A stretch of DNA of 64,000 nt, from NCBI RefSeq assembly GCF_003634555.1, contig NZ_RBKS01000001.1, forward strand, positions 186,001 through 250,000, read 5' to 3'. This DNA is from Frondihabitans australicus (GTDB lineage Bacteria; Actinomycetota; Actinomycetes; Actinomycetales; Microbacteriaceae). Below are positions 37,110-53,040 of this stretch, one piece after another. Position 1 is the first letter of the stretch. Each line of letters begins with the position of its first letter. A model generated the notes under the pieces. It ran no database searches, was not told where the DNA came from, and worked only from the letters and a program-made list of their open reading frames with translations. Both the position numbers and the translations under genes were made by a program.

Positions 37110-37511
37110 TCAGTCGTCGTCCGCGGCGCCGAACATCGTGTCGCGGAAGCGGTCCATCTCGCGCCGGTCGCGCTTCGTCGGGCGCCCTGCGCCGCGGTCG
37201 CGGAGCGGGATGTAGAGGAGCTCCTCGCGCTTCGGCGGGGGCGGGCTGGCGTCGATCAGTGCGGTGGCGGCGACGGGGGCGCCGACTCGCTTCACCAGGA
37301 TCCTGCGGACCGTGACGATGCGCTCCCATCCCTCGATGCGCGTGCGGATCTCGTCGCCCGGCCGCACCGGCTGCGCGGCCTTCACGCGCTCGCCGTTGAC
37401 GCGGACGTGCCCGGCGCGGCAGGCCGCGGTGGCCGCCGACCGCGTCTTGTAGATGCGCACGGCCCACAGCCACGCGTCGACGCGGGCGCTCGTGGGTTCG
37501 ACGGCCGGCAT
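37110..37511 (-). CDS. S4-domain RNA-binding protein, Hsp15-like
   Basis: A 133-residue basic protein. The S4 domain spans about residues 8-65: RVDAWLWAVRIYKTRSAATA then CRAGHVRVNGERVKAAQPVRPGDEI. The Arg/Lys-rich tail (RPTKRDRREMDRFRD) matches Hsp15/HslR, which binds stalled 50S subunits carrying a nascent chain. The start ATG is 9 bases downstream of the adjacent membrane gene's stop, so they may be cotranscribed. Confidence 0.88.
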   Translation of the reverse strand: MPAVEPTSARVDAWLWAVRIYKTRSAATAACRAGHVRVNGERVKAAQPVRPGDEIRTRIEGWERIVTVRRILVKRVGAPVAATALIDASPPPPKREELLYIPLRDRGAGRPTKRDRREMDRFRDTMFGAADDD

Positions 37512-37520
37512 CCGGTCATT

Positions 37521-38174
37521 TTACGTCCGCGTCGCGCGCCTCACCTCTCTGCGATCACGAGGGAGGAGGAAGCCGAGGGCGATGAGCCAGGCGAGCCCGG
37601 CGAAGCGGCCGATCGGCAGGAGAGCGTCGAATCCCGGCCACAGCAGAGCGAGGAAGGAGACCTCGGCGACGGCGGCGATCACGAGGCCCGCGGCGGCGAG
37701 AGGGCGCGGCACGAGGTGGAGGATGAACGACGGGACCGCTGCTCCTGCGACCAGAAGCCCCAGCCCGCCGACGAAGCCGACGCCGCCGAGCGCGAAGGCC
37801 ACGTCGCGCACCAGGGTGATCGTGCCGGTGGTGACCGCGTGACCCGCACGGAGCGAGGGCGCACCGGAGCGGCCGATCGCCCAGGTGACCAGACCCGAGA
37901 CGGCGAGCAGCACCGACGCCGAGATGCCGCCCACGAGGGCGATGTTCGGGCCGGGAACCCGGATTCCGAGGCGCAGGAGCCGGGCGTAGACGGTTGCGGC
38001 GTAGATGCCGAGGGGCACCGAGGCTGCGAACGTGAAGAAGCCGGTGAGTGTGTCGGACGCCGTGAACGTGGCGGCGGCCGCGACGGTGAAGGCGAGGCCG
38101 ACGATCGCGAGCACACCGGCGGGAGGGCCGTCGGGTCGGCGTCGCGCACTGCGAGGTGGCTGGTTCTCGGTCAT
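37521..38174 (-). CDS. Multi-pass membrane protein of unknown function
   Basis: A 217-residue protein with six to seven hydrophobic helices, for example LAIVGLAFTVAAAATFTA, ALVGGISASVLLAVSGLVTW and FALGGVGFVGGLGLLVAGA. No family is recognised. It is divergent from a MarR gene and a MarR-type palindrome sits between them, so it is probably repressed by that regulator. An ATG four codons earlier is also possible. Confidence 0.7.
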   Translation of the reverse strand: MTENQPPRSARRRPDGPPAGVLAIVGLAFTVAAAATFTASDTLTGFFTFAASVPLGIYAATVYARLLRLGIRVPGPNIALVGGISASVLLAVSGLVTWAIGRSGAPSLRAGHAVTTGTITLVRDVAFALGGVGFVGGLGLLVAGAAVPSFILHLVPRPLAAAGLVIAAVAEVSFLALLWPGFDALLPIGRFAGLAWLIALGFLLPRDRREVRRATRT

Positions 38175-38179
38175 GCGCT

Positions 38180-38204
38180 GAATCATTCACCTTGTGAATC
38201 GTTC
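38180..38204. promoter_or_regulatory. MarR-type operator palindrome
   Basis: ATTCAC-CTT-GTGAAT at 38185-38199, extended by GAA and TTC three bases further out on each side, forms a near-perfect 25-bp dyad between the membrane-protein gene and marR. Confidence 0.6.
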
Positions 38205-38215
38205 TGTCAATGACC

Positions 38216-38221
38216 TAAAGT
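38216..38221 (+). promoter_or_regulatory. -10 element of the MarR gene
   Basis: TAAAGT ends 6 bases before the ATG, giving a leaderless message; the operator lies just upstream, over the -35 region. Confidence 0.5.
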
Positions 38222-38227
38222 GGGCGC

Positions 38228-38704
38228 ATGCCTGAAGGAAACCGCCCGGCGCGGATCGGCTTCGCGCTCTCGCAGCTCGGTGCGCTGGCGGCCGGGATCT
38301 TCGCCGCCGAGACAGCGGCACTGGGGGTGACGCCGGCCGAGGCGGGCGTGGTGCGGATCATCGGCAGGTCGCCCGGCCTCAGCCAGCGAGAGCTCGCCGA
38401 GCGCCTCGGCACCGTGCAGAGCCGCGTCGTGGCCCTGGTCGACGGTCTCGAGCGTGGCGGCCACGTGTCGCGTGCCCGGAGCGCGACCGACAGGCGGGTG
38501 CAGGAGCTCGACCTCACGCCGTCGGGCCGCACCCTCCTCTCGGCGCTCCGTCGTGCCGCCGAGCGCCAGGATGTCGCTCTCACCGAAGGTCTCGCCCCCG
38601 AGGACGTGGCGACCCTCGCGGCTCTTCTCGCGCGCCTCACCGCCGCCCGCGCTCTGGACCCCGCCGTCCACCCCGCCTACCGTCCGCGCGCCAGCGCCGA
38701 GTGA
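38228..38704 (+). CDS. MarR-family transcriptional regulator
   Basis: A 158-residue winged-helix protein: SQRELAERLGTVQSRVVALV is the recognition region and SRARSATDRRVQELDLTPSG the wing. MarR proteins respond to phenolic or oxidant signals. The divergent membrane protein and its own gene are the expected targets through the intervening palindrome. Confidence 0.9.
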   Translation: MPEGNRPARIGFALSQLGALAAGIFAAETAALGVTPAEAGVVRIIGRSPGLSQRELAERLGTVQSRVVALVDGLERGGHVSRARSATDRRVQELDLTPSGRTLLSALRRAAERQDVALTEGLAPEDVATLAALLARLTAARALDPAVHPAYRPRASAE

Positions 38705-38891
38705 TCGTCGCCGGGAGAGGCTGTCGCCGGGCGCCCCCTCGCCGGCCGGCAGCGCAGCGTCCCGGCGCTTCAGCGCCGGGTGGAAGTGTCGCCGGGCAGA
38801 GCCTCGCCGGGCGTCCGCGGCAGCGGACCAGACCAGCACTGAGCCAGGCCCCTGGGAGGATGCGCAGCATCCGAACAGGGCAAAAGCATGG
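38705..38891. other. Non-coding stretch with TCGCCGGG repeats and a palindrome
   Basis: TCGCCGGG occurs four times between about 38706 and 38820. CCCGGCGCT and AGCGCCGGG at 38761-38780 form a 9-bp hairpin with a 2-base loop, a possible end for the MarR message. No coding signal is seen. Confidence 0.5.
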
Positions 38892-38976
38892 CGGAGAATG
38901 GGGGATTCGAACCCCCGAGGGCTTTCACCCAACACGCTTTCCAAGCGTGCGCCATAGGCCACTAGGCGAATTCTCC
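38892..38976 (-). tRNA. tRNA-Ser (anticodon GGA)
   Basis: Read on the minus strand the 85-base sequence folds as a class II tRNA: acceptor GGAGAAT/ATTCTCC, D-arm GCCTAGTGGCCTATGGC, anticodon arm CACGC-TTGGAAA-GCGTG with anticodon GGA, a long variable arm and TPsiC arm GGGGG-TTCGAAT-CCCCC, ending in discriminator G. The long variable arm and GGA anticodon identify serine. Confidence 0.97.
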
Positions 38977-39070
38977 GTGGCGCCGGCTGCTTGTGGCGGC
39001 CGACGACCTAGAGAACTCTAGCCCAGGGGAGGGGTGGGGGGCGAACCAGCCATCGTTCATGTGGTGGCCG

Positions 39071-39076
39071 TACAGT
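39071..39076 (+). promoter_or_regulatory. -10 element of the pta-ackA operon
   Basis: TACAGT ends 7 bases before the GTG start, again a leaderless arrangement. Confidence 0.5.
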
Positions 39077-39083
39077 TCTGAGC

Positions 39084-41243
39084 GTGTCGACTCGCATCTT
39101 CATCACCTCGGCTGAGGGTCATACCGGCAAATCGACGATCGCCCTCGGGGTGCTCGACACGCTGAGCCATGAGCTCGGCCGGGTGGGGGTGTTCCGGCCG
39201 GTGGCCCGGTCGGTGAGCGAGCCGGACTACGTGCTCGAGCTGCTTCTGGCGCACGACTCGGTGGATCTGCCGTACGAGCAGTGCGTGGGGGTCACGTACG
39301 ACGAGGTGCATGCGGATCCTGATGCCGCTCTGGCCACCATCGTCGCGCGGTTCGCGGCGATCGAGCGTCAGTGCGACGCGGTCGTCATCGTGGGGTCGGA
39401 CTACACGGATGTGGGCAGCCCGACCGAGCTGTCGTTCAACGCCCGGATCGCGGCGAACCTGGGCGCTCCGGTGCTGCTGGTGCTGGGCGGGCGGACCTCC
39501 GACGGCTCGCACGCGCGCACGGGCGCGGACATGCGGCAGGTGGCGGATGTCACGACGGCCGAGCTCCGGTCGGAGCACGCGAGTCTGCTGGCGGTGATCG
39601 CCAACCGCGCCGACCCCGAGCACCTCGACGAGATCGTCGCCGGGGTGCGCGAGTCGGTGGCGGCGTCGGCCGAGGGGGCCGAGCCGGTGCCCGTGTGGGC
39701 GCTTCCCGAGGACCGCGTGCTCGTGGCTCCGACCCTGCGCTCGGTGATGGACGCTACCGGGGCGCGCCTGGTGCGGGGCGACGAGGCCCTGCTCGAGCGA
39801 GAGGCCGTCGGCGTCGTCGTGGCGGCGATGTCGATGGAGAACGTCCTGCCGCGCCTCATCGAGGGCTCGGTCGTCGTGGTTCCCGGCGACCGGACGGACG
39901 TCCTCGTCGCGACCGTGCTGGCGCACGCATCGGAGACGTTCCCGTCGCTGGCGGGCATCATCCTCAACGGCGGCTTCGACCTCGCGCCGCAGGTGGTGCG
40001 GCTGCTCGGCGGCCTCGACAGCTCGCTGCCGATCCTCTGGAACGAGCTCGGAACCTACGACACCGCCCTCCGCATCACCGAGACGCGAGGTCGGCTCGCG
40101 GCCGACTCGACGCGCAAGTACGACCTCGCACTGTCGCTGTTCGAGACCCACGTCGACGGGGCCGCGCTGCTCGCCCTGCTTGAGGTGGCGCCGTCGCAGG
40201 TGGTCACGCCTCTCATGTTCGAGTACCAGCTGCTCGACCGGGCCCGCTCGATCCGGAAGCACATCGTGCTGCCCGAGGGCGACGACGACCGCATCCTGCG
40301 CGCCGCGTCGTCACTCCTGCAGCGCGGCGTCGCGAAGCTCACGCTCCTCGGCAACGAGTCGGCGGTCCGCGCCCGCGGCGCCGAGCTCGGCCTCGACCTG
40401 GCGGACGCCGACGTGCTCGACCCGAACGACCCTGCGCTGCAGCGCCAGTTCGCCGCCGAGTACGCGACCCTGCGCGCCCACAAGGGCACCACGGTCGACA
40501 TGGCGATGGACACCGTGACCGACGTCTCGTACTTCGGAACCATGATGGTCAAGATGGGCCTCGCCGACGGCATGGTGTCGGGCGCGAAGCACACGACGGC
40601 GCACACGATCCGGCCGGCGTTCGAGGTCATCAAGACCCTGCCCGACGTGAGCGTCGTCTCGAGCGTCTTCCTCATGGCGCTCGCCGACCGCGTCCTCGTC
40701 TACGGCGACTGCGCCGTGATCCCCGATCCCACCGCCGAGCAGCTCGCCGACATCGCGATCTCGTCCGCGCAGACGGCGCAGCAGTTCGGCATCGAGCCGC
40801 GCATCGCGATGCTCAGCTACTCGACCGGCGACTCGGGCTCCGGCGCCGACGTCGACAAGGTCCGGCAGGCGACGGCACTCGTGCGCGAGCGCCGCCCCGA
40901 CCTGCTCGTCGAGGGGCCGATCCAGTACGACGCCGCCGCCGACCCGACCGTCGCGGCGACGAAGATGCCCGACTCGCAGGTCGCCGGCCGTGCGACGGTG
41001 TTCATCTTCCCCGACCTCAACACCGGCAACAACACCTACAAGGCCGTGCAGCGCAGCGCGGGCGCGGTGGCGATCGGCCCGATCCTGCAGGGCCTCCGCA
41101 AACCGATCAACGACCTGTCGCGAGGTGCTCTGGTCTCCGACATCGTCAACACCGTCGCCATCACCGCCATCCAGGCCGGGACGCAGGAGCCGGGGTCACC
41201 CGCCGAAGCACCCGCCCCGACCCCCGAAGGAGCCTCGTCATGA
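39084..41243 (+). CDS. pta: Phosphate acetyltransferase
   Basis: A 719-residue, long-form Pta: N-terminal P-loop-like part (ITSAEGHTGKSTIALGVL), a central DRTGG domain and the C-terminal catalytic PTA_PTB domain (about 390-700) with VLPEGDDDRILRAA, GMVSGAKHTTAHTIRPA and FPDLNTGNNTYKAVQR. It converts acetyl-CoA and phosphate to acetyl phosphate in acetate overflow. It overlaps ackA by four bases. The start is GTG. Confidence 0.96.
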   Translation: MSTRIFITSAEGHTGKSTIALGVLDTLSHELGRVGVFRPVARSVSEPDYVLELLLAHDSVDLPYEQCVGVTYDEVHADPDAALATIVARFAAIERQCDAVVIVGSDYTDVGSPTELSFNARIAANLGAPVLLVLGGRTSDGSHARTGADMRQVADVTTAELRSEHASLLAVIANRADPEHLDEIVAGVRESVAASAEGAEPVPVWALPEDRVLVAPTLRSVMDATGARLVRGDEALLEREAVGVVVAAMSMENVLPRLIEGSVVVVPGDRTDVLVATVLAHASETFPSLAGIILNGGFDLAPQVVRLLGGLDSSLPILWNELGTYDTALRITETRGRLAADSTRKYDLALSLFETHVDGAALLALLEVAPSQVVTPLMFEYQLLDRARSIRKHIVLPEGDDDRILRAASSLLQRGVAKLTLLGNESAVRARGAELGLDLADADVLDPNDPALQRQFAAEYATLRAHKGTTVDMAMDTVTDVSYFGTMMVKMGLADGMVSGAKHTTAHTIRPAFEVIKTLPDVSVVSSVFLMALADRVLVYGDCAVIPDPTAEQLADIAISSAQTAQQFGIEPRIAMLSYSTGDSGSGADVDKVRQATALVRERRPDLLVEGPIQYDAAADPTVAATKMPDSQVAGRATVFIFPDLNTGNNTYKAVQRSAGAVAIGPILQGLRKPINDLSRGALVSDIVNTVAITAIQAGTQEPGSPAEAPAPTPEGASS

Positions 41244-42433
41244 GCGCCGTCCTCGTCGTCAACTCCGGCTCGTCGTCGTTCAAGTACCAGCTGATCGACC
41301 TCGACGGCGAACGGACGCTCGCGTCGGGGCTGGTGGAGCGGATCGGCGAGGAGGTCGGCGCCACGAAGCACAAGAACGCGCTCACGGGCGACGAGACGAG
41401 CAACGACTCGACTCCGATCCCGGATCACACGGCCGGCTTCGCCGTGATGCTGAAGGCGTTCGAGCAGCACGGCCCGTCATTCGACGAGCACCCGCTCATC
41501 GCGGTCGGCCATCGCGTGGTGCACGGCGGCTCGGAGTTCGACCGCGCCACGATCGTCACCCCCGAGGTCGAGCACGCGATCGACAGGCTCTCCGCTCTCG
41601 CGCCGCTCCACAATCCGGCGAACCTCGCCGGCATCCGCGCCGCGAAAACGGCGTTCCCAGACGCCCCGCAGGTCGCGGTCTTCGACACCGCGTTCCATCA
41701 GACGCTCGCTCCCGAGAGCTACACGTACGCCATCGACGACGCGCTCGCCCGCGAGTACGGCGTGCGGCGCTACGGCTTCCACGGCACGTCGCACAAGTTC
41801 GTCTCCGAGAAGGCGGCCGAGTTCCTGCGCAGGCCGCTCGCCGAGCTCAAGATGATCGTCCTGCACATCGGCAACGGCGCGTCGGCCACGGCGATCCGGG
41901 GCGGCCGCAGCATCGAGACGTCGATGGGCCTCACGCCGCTCGAGGGCCTCGTGATGGGCACGCGGTCGGGCGACGTCGACCCTGCCGTCGTCTTCCATCT
42001 CCACCGCGAGGCCGGCCTGTCGTTCGACGAGCTCGAGACGATGCTGAACAAGCGGTCCGGGCTCCTGGGCCTCACCGGCAACGGCGACATGCGCGACGTC
42101 CAGGACTCCGCGTCGCGAGGCGACGAGGTCGCAGAGGCGGCGCTCGCGGTCTACCGGCACCGGATCCGGCACTACGTCGGGGCGTACACCGCCCAGCTCG
42201 GAGGGCTCGACGCCATCGTGTTCACGGCGGGCGTCGGCGAGAACAACGCGCTCCTGCGGCGCCGCACCCTCGCCGGGCTCGAGTTCTTCGGCGTGCACAT
42301 CGACGACGACCGCAACGAGCTCGCGAGCCGCGAGGCTCGCTTCATCTCTGAGGAGGGCGCGCCGGTGTCGGTGCTCGTCGTGCCGACCGACGAGGAGCTC
42401 GAGATCGCCCGGCAGGCCGCCGCCCTCGTCTGA
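41240..42433 (+). CDS. ackA: Acetate kinase
   Basis: A 397-residue ASKHA kinase with VVNSGSSSFKYQLID at the start, HRVVHGGSEF, VFDTAFHQT, YGFHGTSHKFV and FTAGVGENN motifs. It makes ATP and acetate from acetyl phosphate, downstream of Pta. GAAGGAGC before the ATG lies in the end of pta and the two genes overlap by ATGA. Confidence 0.97.
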   Translation: MSAVLVVNSGSSSFKYQLIDLDGERTLASGLVERIGEEVGATKHKNALTGDETSNDSTPIPDHTAGFAVMLKAFEQHGPSFDEHPLIAVGHRVVHGGSEFDRATIVTPEVEHAIDRLSALAPLHNPANLAGIRAAKTAFPDAPQVAVFDTAFHQTLAPESYTYAIDDALAREYGVRRYGFHGTSHKFVSEKAAEFLRRPLAELKMIVLHIGNGASATAIRGGRSIETSMGLTPLEGLVMGTRSGDVDPAVVFHLHREAGLSFDELETMLNKRSGLLGLTGNGDMRDVQDSASRGDEVAEAALAVYRHRIRHYVGAYTAQLGGLDAIVFTAGVGENNALLRRRTLAGLEFFGVHIDDDRNELASREARFISEEGAPVSVLVVPTDEELEIARQAAALV

Positions 42434-42446
42434 GCCCTCTGGCAGG

Positions 42447-43124
42447 TCAGTAGCGGATCGTCACGAGGGCGTCGCTGATCGTCGCCTCGCCTGAGACGGT
42501 CTCGAACTGCGTGCGGACCGCGGTGCCCTCGTCGATCGCCGTCGCGACGATCGCGGCGACGTCGGCGCGGGGGATGCTGCCGCGCTCGAGGCGGCGGCCC
42601 ACCGAGATGAGGCCAGTGGGCGCTTCGTCGGTGAGTGCTCCCGGCCGGACGATCGTCCAGTCGAGACCGTCGCGGGCGCGGAGGTCGGCGTCGGCCTCCG
42701 CCTTCGCGCGCAGGTAGACCTGGAACGTGTCGGCGTCGTCGGACGGCCACGCCGCACGGACCTCGTCGAACTCGTCGGCGTGCATCGCCGAGATCATGAC
42801 GTAGCGGGTCACGCCCGCCTGCTCGGCGGCGTCGGCGAGCAGGATCGCGCCATCCCGGTCGATGGTGAGCTTGCGGGCGGCCCCACTGTTCCCTCCTCCG
42901 CCCGCGGCGAAGACCACGGCGTCGGCTCCGTCGAGGTGCCCGGCGAGGTCGGAGGCTTCGCAGTGCTCGAGGTCGAGTACGAGTGCTCGGGCTCCTGCGG
43001 CCTCGACGTCCGGCACGTGGTCGGGGTTGCGGACGATGCCGACGGGGTCGTGGCCGAGGTCGGCGAGCTGTCGCTCGAGGAGGAGGGCGATCTGGCCGTG
43101 GCCGCCCGCGATGACGATTCTCAT
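42447..43124 (-). CDS. NAD(P)-binding atypical SDR (NmrA/YwnB-like)
   Basis: A 225-residue Rossmann protein. RIVIAGGHGQIALLLERQL is the dinucleotide loop and LDWTIVRPGALTDE the late segment of atypical short-chain dehydrogenases. The canonical catalytic Tyr-Lys pair may be the VYLRAKAEAD segment. These proteins act as reductases or redox sensors. It converges with ackA 13 bases away. Substrate unknown. Confidence 0.85.
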   Translation of the reverse strand: MRIVIAGGHGQIALLLERQLADLGHDPVGIVRNPDHVPDVEAAGARALVLDLEHCEASDLAGHLDGADAVVFAAGGGGNSGAARKLTIDRDGAILLADAAEQAGVTRYVMISAMHADEFDEVRAAWPSDDADTFQVYLRAKAEADADLRARDGLDWTIVRPGALTDEAPTGLISVGRRLERGSIPRADVAAIVATAIDEGTAVRTQFETVSGEATISDALVTIRY

Positions 43125-43158
43125 GCCCCCACTCAACCCCGTGGCCCTGGGTGCGAAC

Positions 43159-43281
43159 GAAAAGACTCCTCACGCACCCGCCACGCGAGGACGGCGAAGC
43201 CGGCCGCGCTAGCAAGCACTGCGATGGCGGGCCGCGCTTATTTCGAGCGAAGCGAAGAAAAGACTCCTCACGCACCCGCCA
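43159..43281. repeat. 25-bp exact direct repeat of the SRP RNA 3' end
   Basis: The 25-base sequence starting GAAAAGACTCCTCACGCACC is present at 43159-43183 and 43257-43281. The second copy is the 3' end of the SRP RNA plus the T-run behind it (read on the minus strand); the first is a duplicate 98 bases further downstream of the RNA gene. Confidence 0.75.
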
Positions 43282-43350
43282 GAGCCCGGTTACCCTTGCT
43301 GCATTTCTGCCCTGGGGGAGTTGGCCTGGATGGCGCCACGTGAGGAGCCG
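43262..43350 (-). ncRNA. ffs: Signal recognition particle RNA, small bacterial (4.5S) type
   Basis: On the minus strand the sequence has the conserved SRP helix 8: CCCAGGGCAGAAATGCAGCA followed by AGGGTAACCGGGC. Outer arms GGCTCCTCACG and CGTGAGGAGTC pair to close the hairpin. The RNA binds Ffh and targets membrane proteins. TTTTC follows the 3' end. AGTGTA at 43357-43362 is TACACT on the minus strand, a -10 element at the right distance from the 5' end. Confidence 0.93.
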
Positions 43351-43356
43351 GAGATC

Positions 43357-43362
43357 AGTGTA
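43357..43362 (-). promoter_or_regulatory. -10 element of the SRP RNA gene
   Basis: TACACT on the minus strand, 6 bases before the predicted first base of the RNA. Confidence 0.5.
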
Positions 43363-43836
43363 GCGGAATCGTGACTGGGCATTGCCCGGTAGACAGACCG
43401 GTCGGCACTTCTGCGGACACCACTCCTTTTGGGGGTACAAACGACCCGGTTCGGCCGGACACGTGTCTGAGAGTCTGTTTATGATGGGCGTCACGCACCA
43501 CCTTCGAGGCCACTCACCACGGCTTCGCTGCACTCGCTCCTCACCAGGGCGTACCTCCCCTCACCAGGGAATCGCTGCTCCAGCCGGAGAAAGGATCGCG
43601 ACTATGACGTCGCCTGCCAGGATCAGGACCTGCCGCCCACCGGGCACGCTTTCTCGCGCTCCGATCGGAGTCGGCGCGCCCGATCACTGACGCGCGCCGT
43701 CGATCACTCGCCCCGCATCACCCCGCTTCACCGGAGCCGCCGAACCACCGGCACCGTGCACCGCCGCTTCACCCCTTCGCCACCCACGGAGGGTTCGGAT
43801 CAGTGACAGACACCGTCTGTCAGAAAGAGGCACCTC
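43363..43836. other. 474-base non-coding stretch before the giant surface-protein gene
   Basis: Contains GGGGGTACAAAC at 43431-43442, a possible promoter (CGGACA at 43456-43461, 18 bases, TATGAT at 43480-43485) and a C-rich leader of about 340 bases with two CTCACCAGGG copies near 43540-43570. AAAGAGG precedes the ATG. No coding frame is convincing. Confidence 0.5.
43456..43485 (+). promoter_or_regulatory. Possible promoter of the giant surface-protein gene
   Basis: CGGACA and TATGAT separated by 18 bases. It would give a long leader of about 345 bases. Confidence 0.4.
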
Positions 43837-52803
<8,967 letters not shown>

Positions 52804-52814
52804 CGCCGTATAAA

Positions 52815-52853
52815 GGGGCGGTCCCTTCCGTTCGGGTGTGAAGGGGCCGCCCC
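52815..52853 (+). terminator. Hairpin after the giant surface-protein gene
   Basis: Arms at 52815-52828 and 52840-52853 pair over 14 positions with one G-T wobble and an 11-base loop. The tail is CT-rich rather than a T-run. Confidence 0.6.
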
Positions 52854-53028
52854 GCTCTCTTCTCGGGCGTTCCGGTCGCAGGATCAGGAAGTCCGCGCAC
52901 GGAGCCGGCGATCGGCCCGGAGGGTGTATTCGGTCACCGTCCGGTCCGGTCGTCTCCGCGCGCGCCCGCGTACCGCCGACCGGCGGAGCCGCCGTCCGCG
53001 AGCGGTCGGCAGTGTCGGTCGTGCCGAC

Positions 53029-53034
53029 TACTCT
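53029..53034 (+). promoter_or_regulatory. -10 element of dnaX
   Basis: TACTCT ends 6 bases before the GTG start; the message would be leaderless. Confidence 0.55.
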
Positions 53035-53040
53035 GTGTGT

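Noticed and set aside
38706-38820. TCGCCGGG repeats as a mobile or regulatory element
   Set aside because: Only four imperfectly spaced copies in GC-rich spacer DNA; no dyad pattern beyond one small hairpin.
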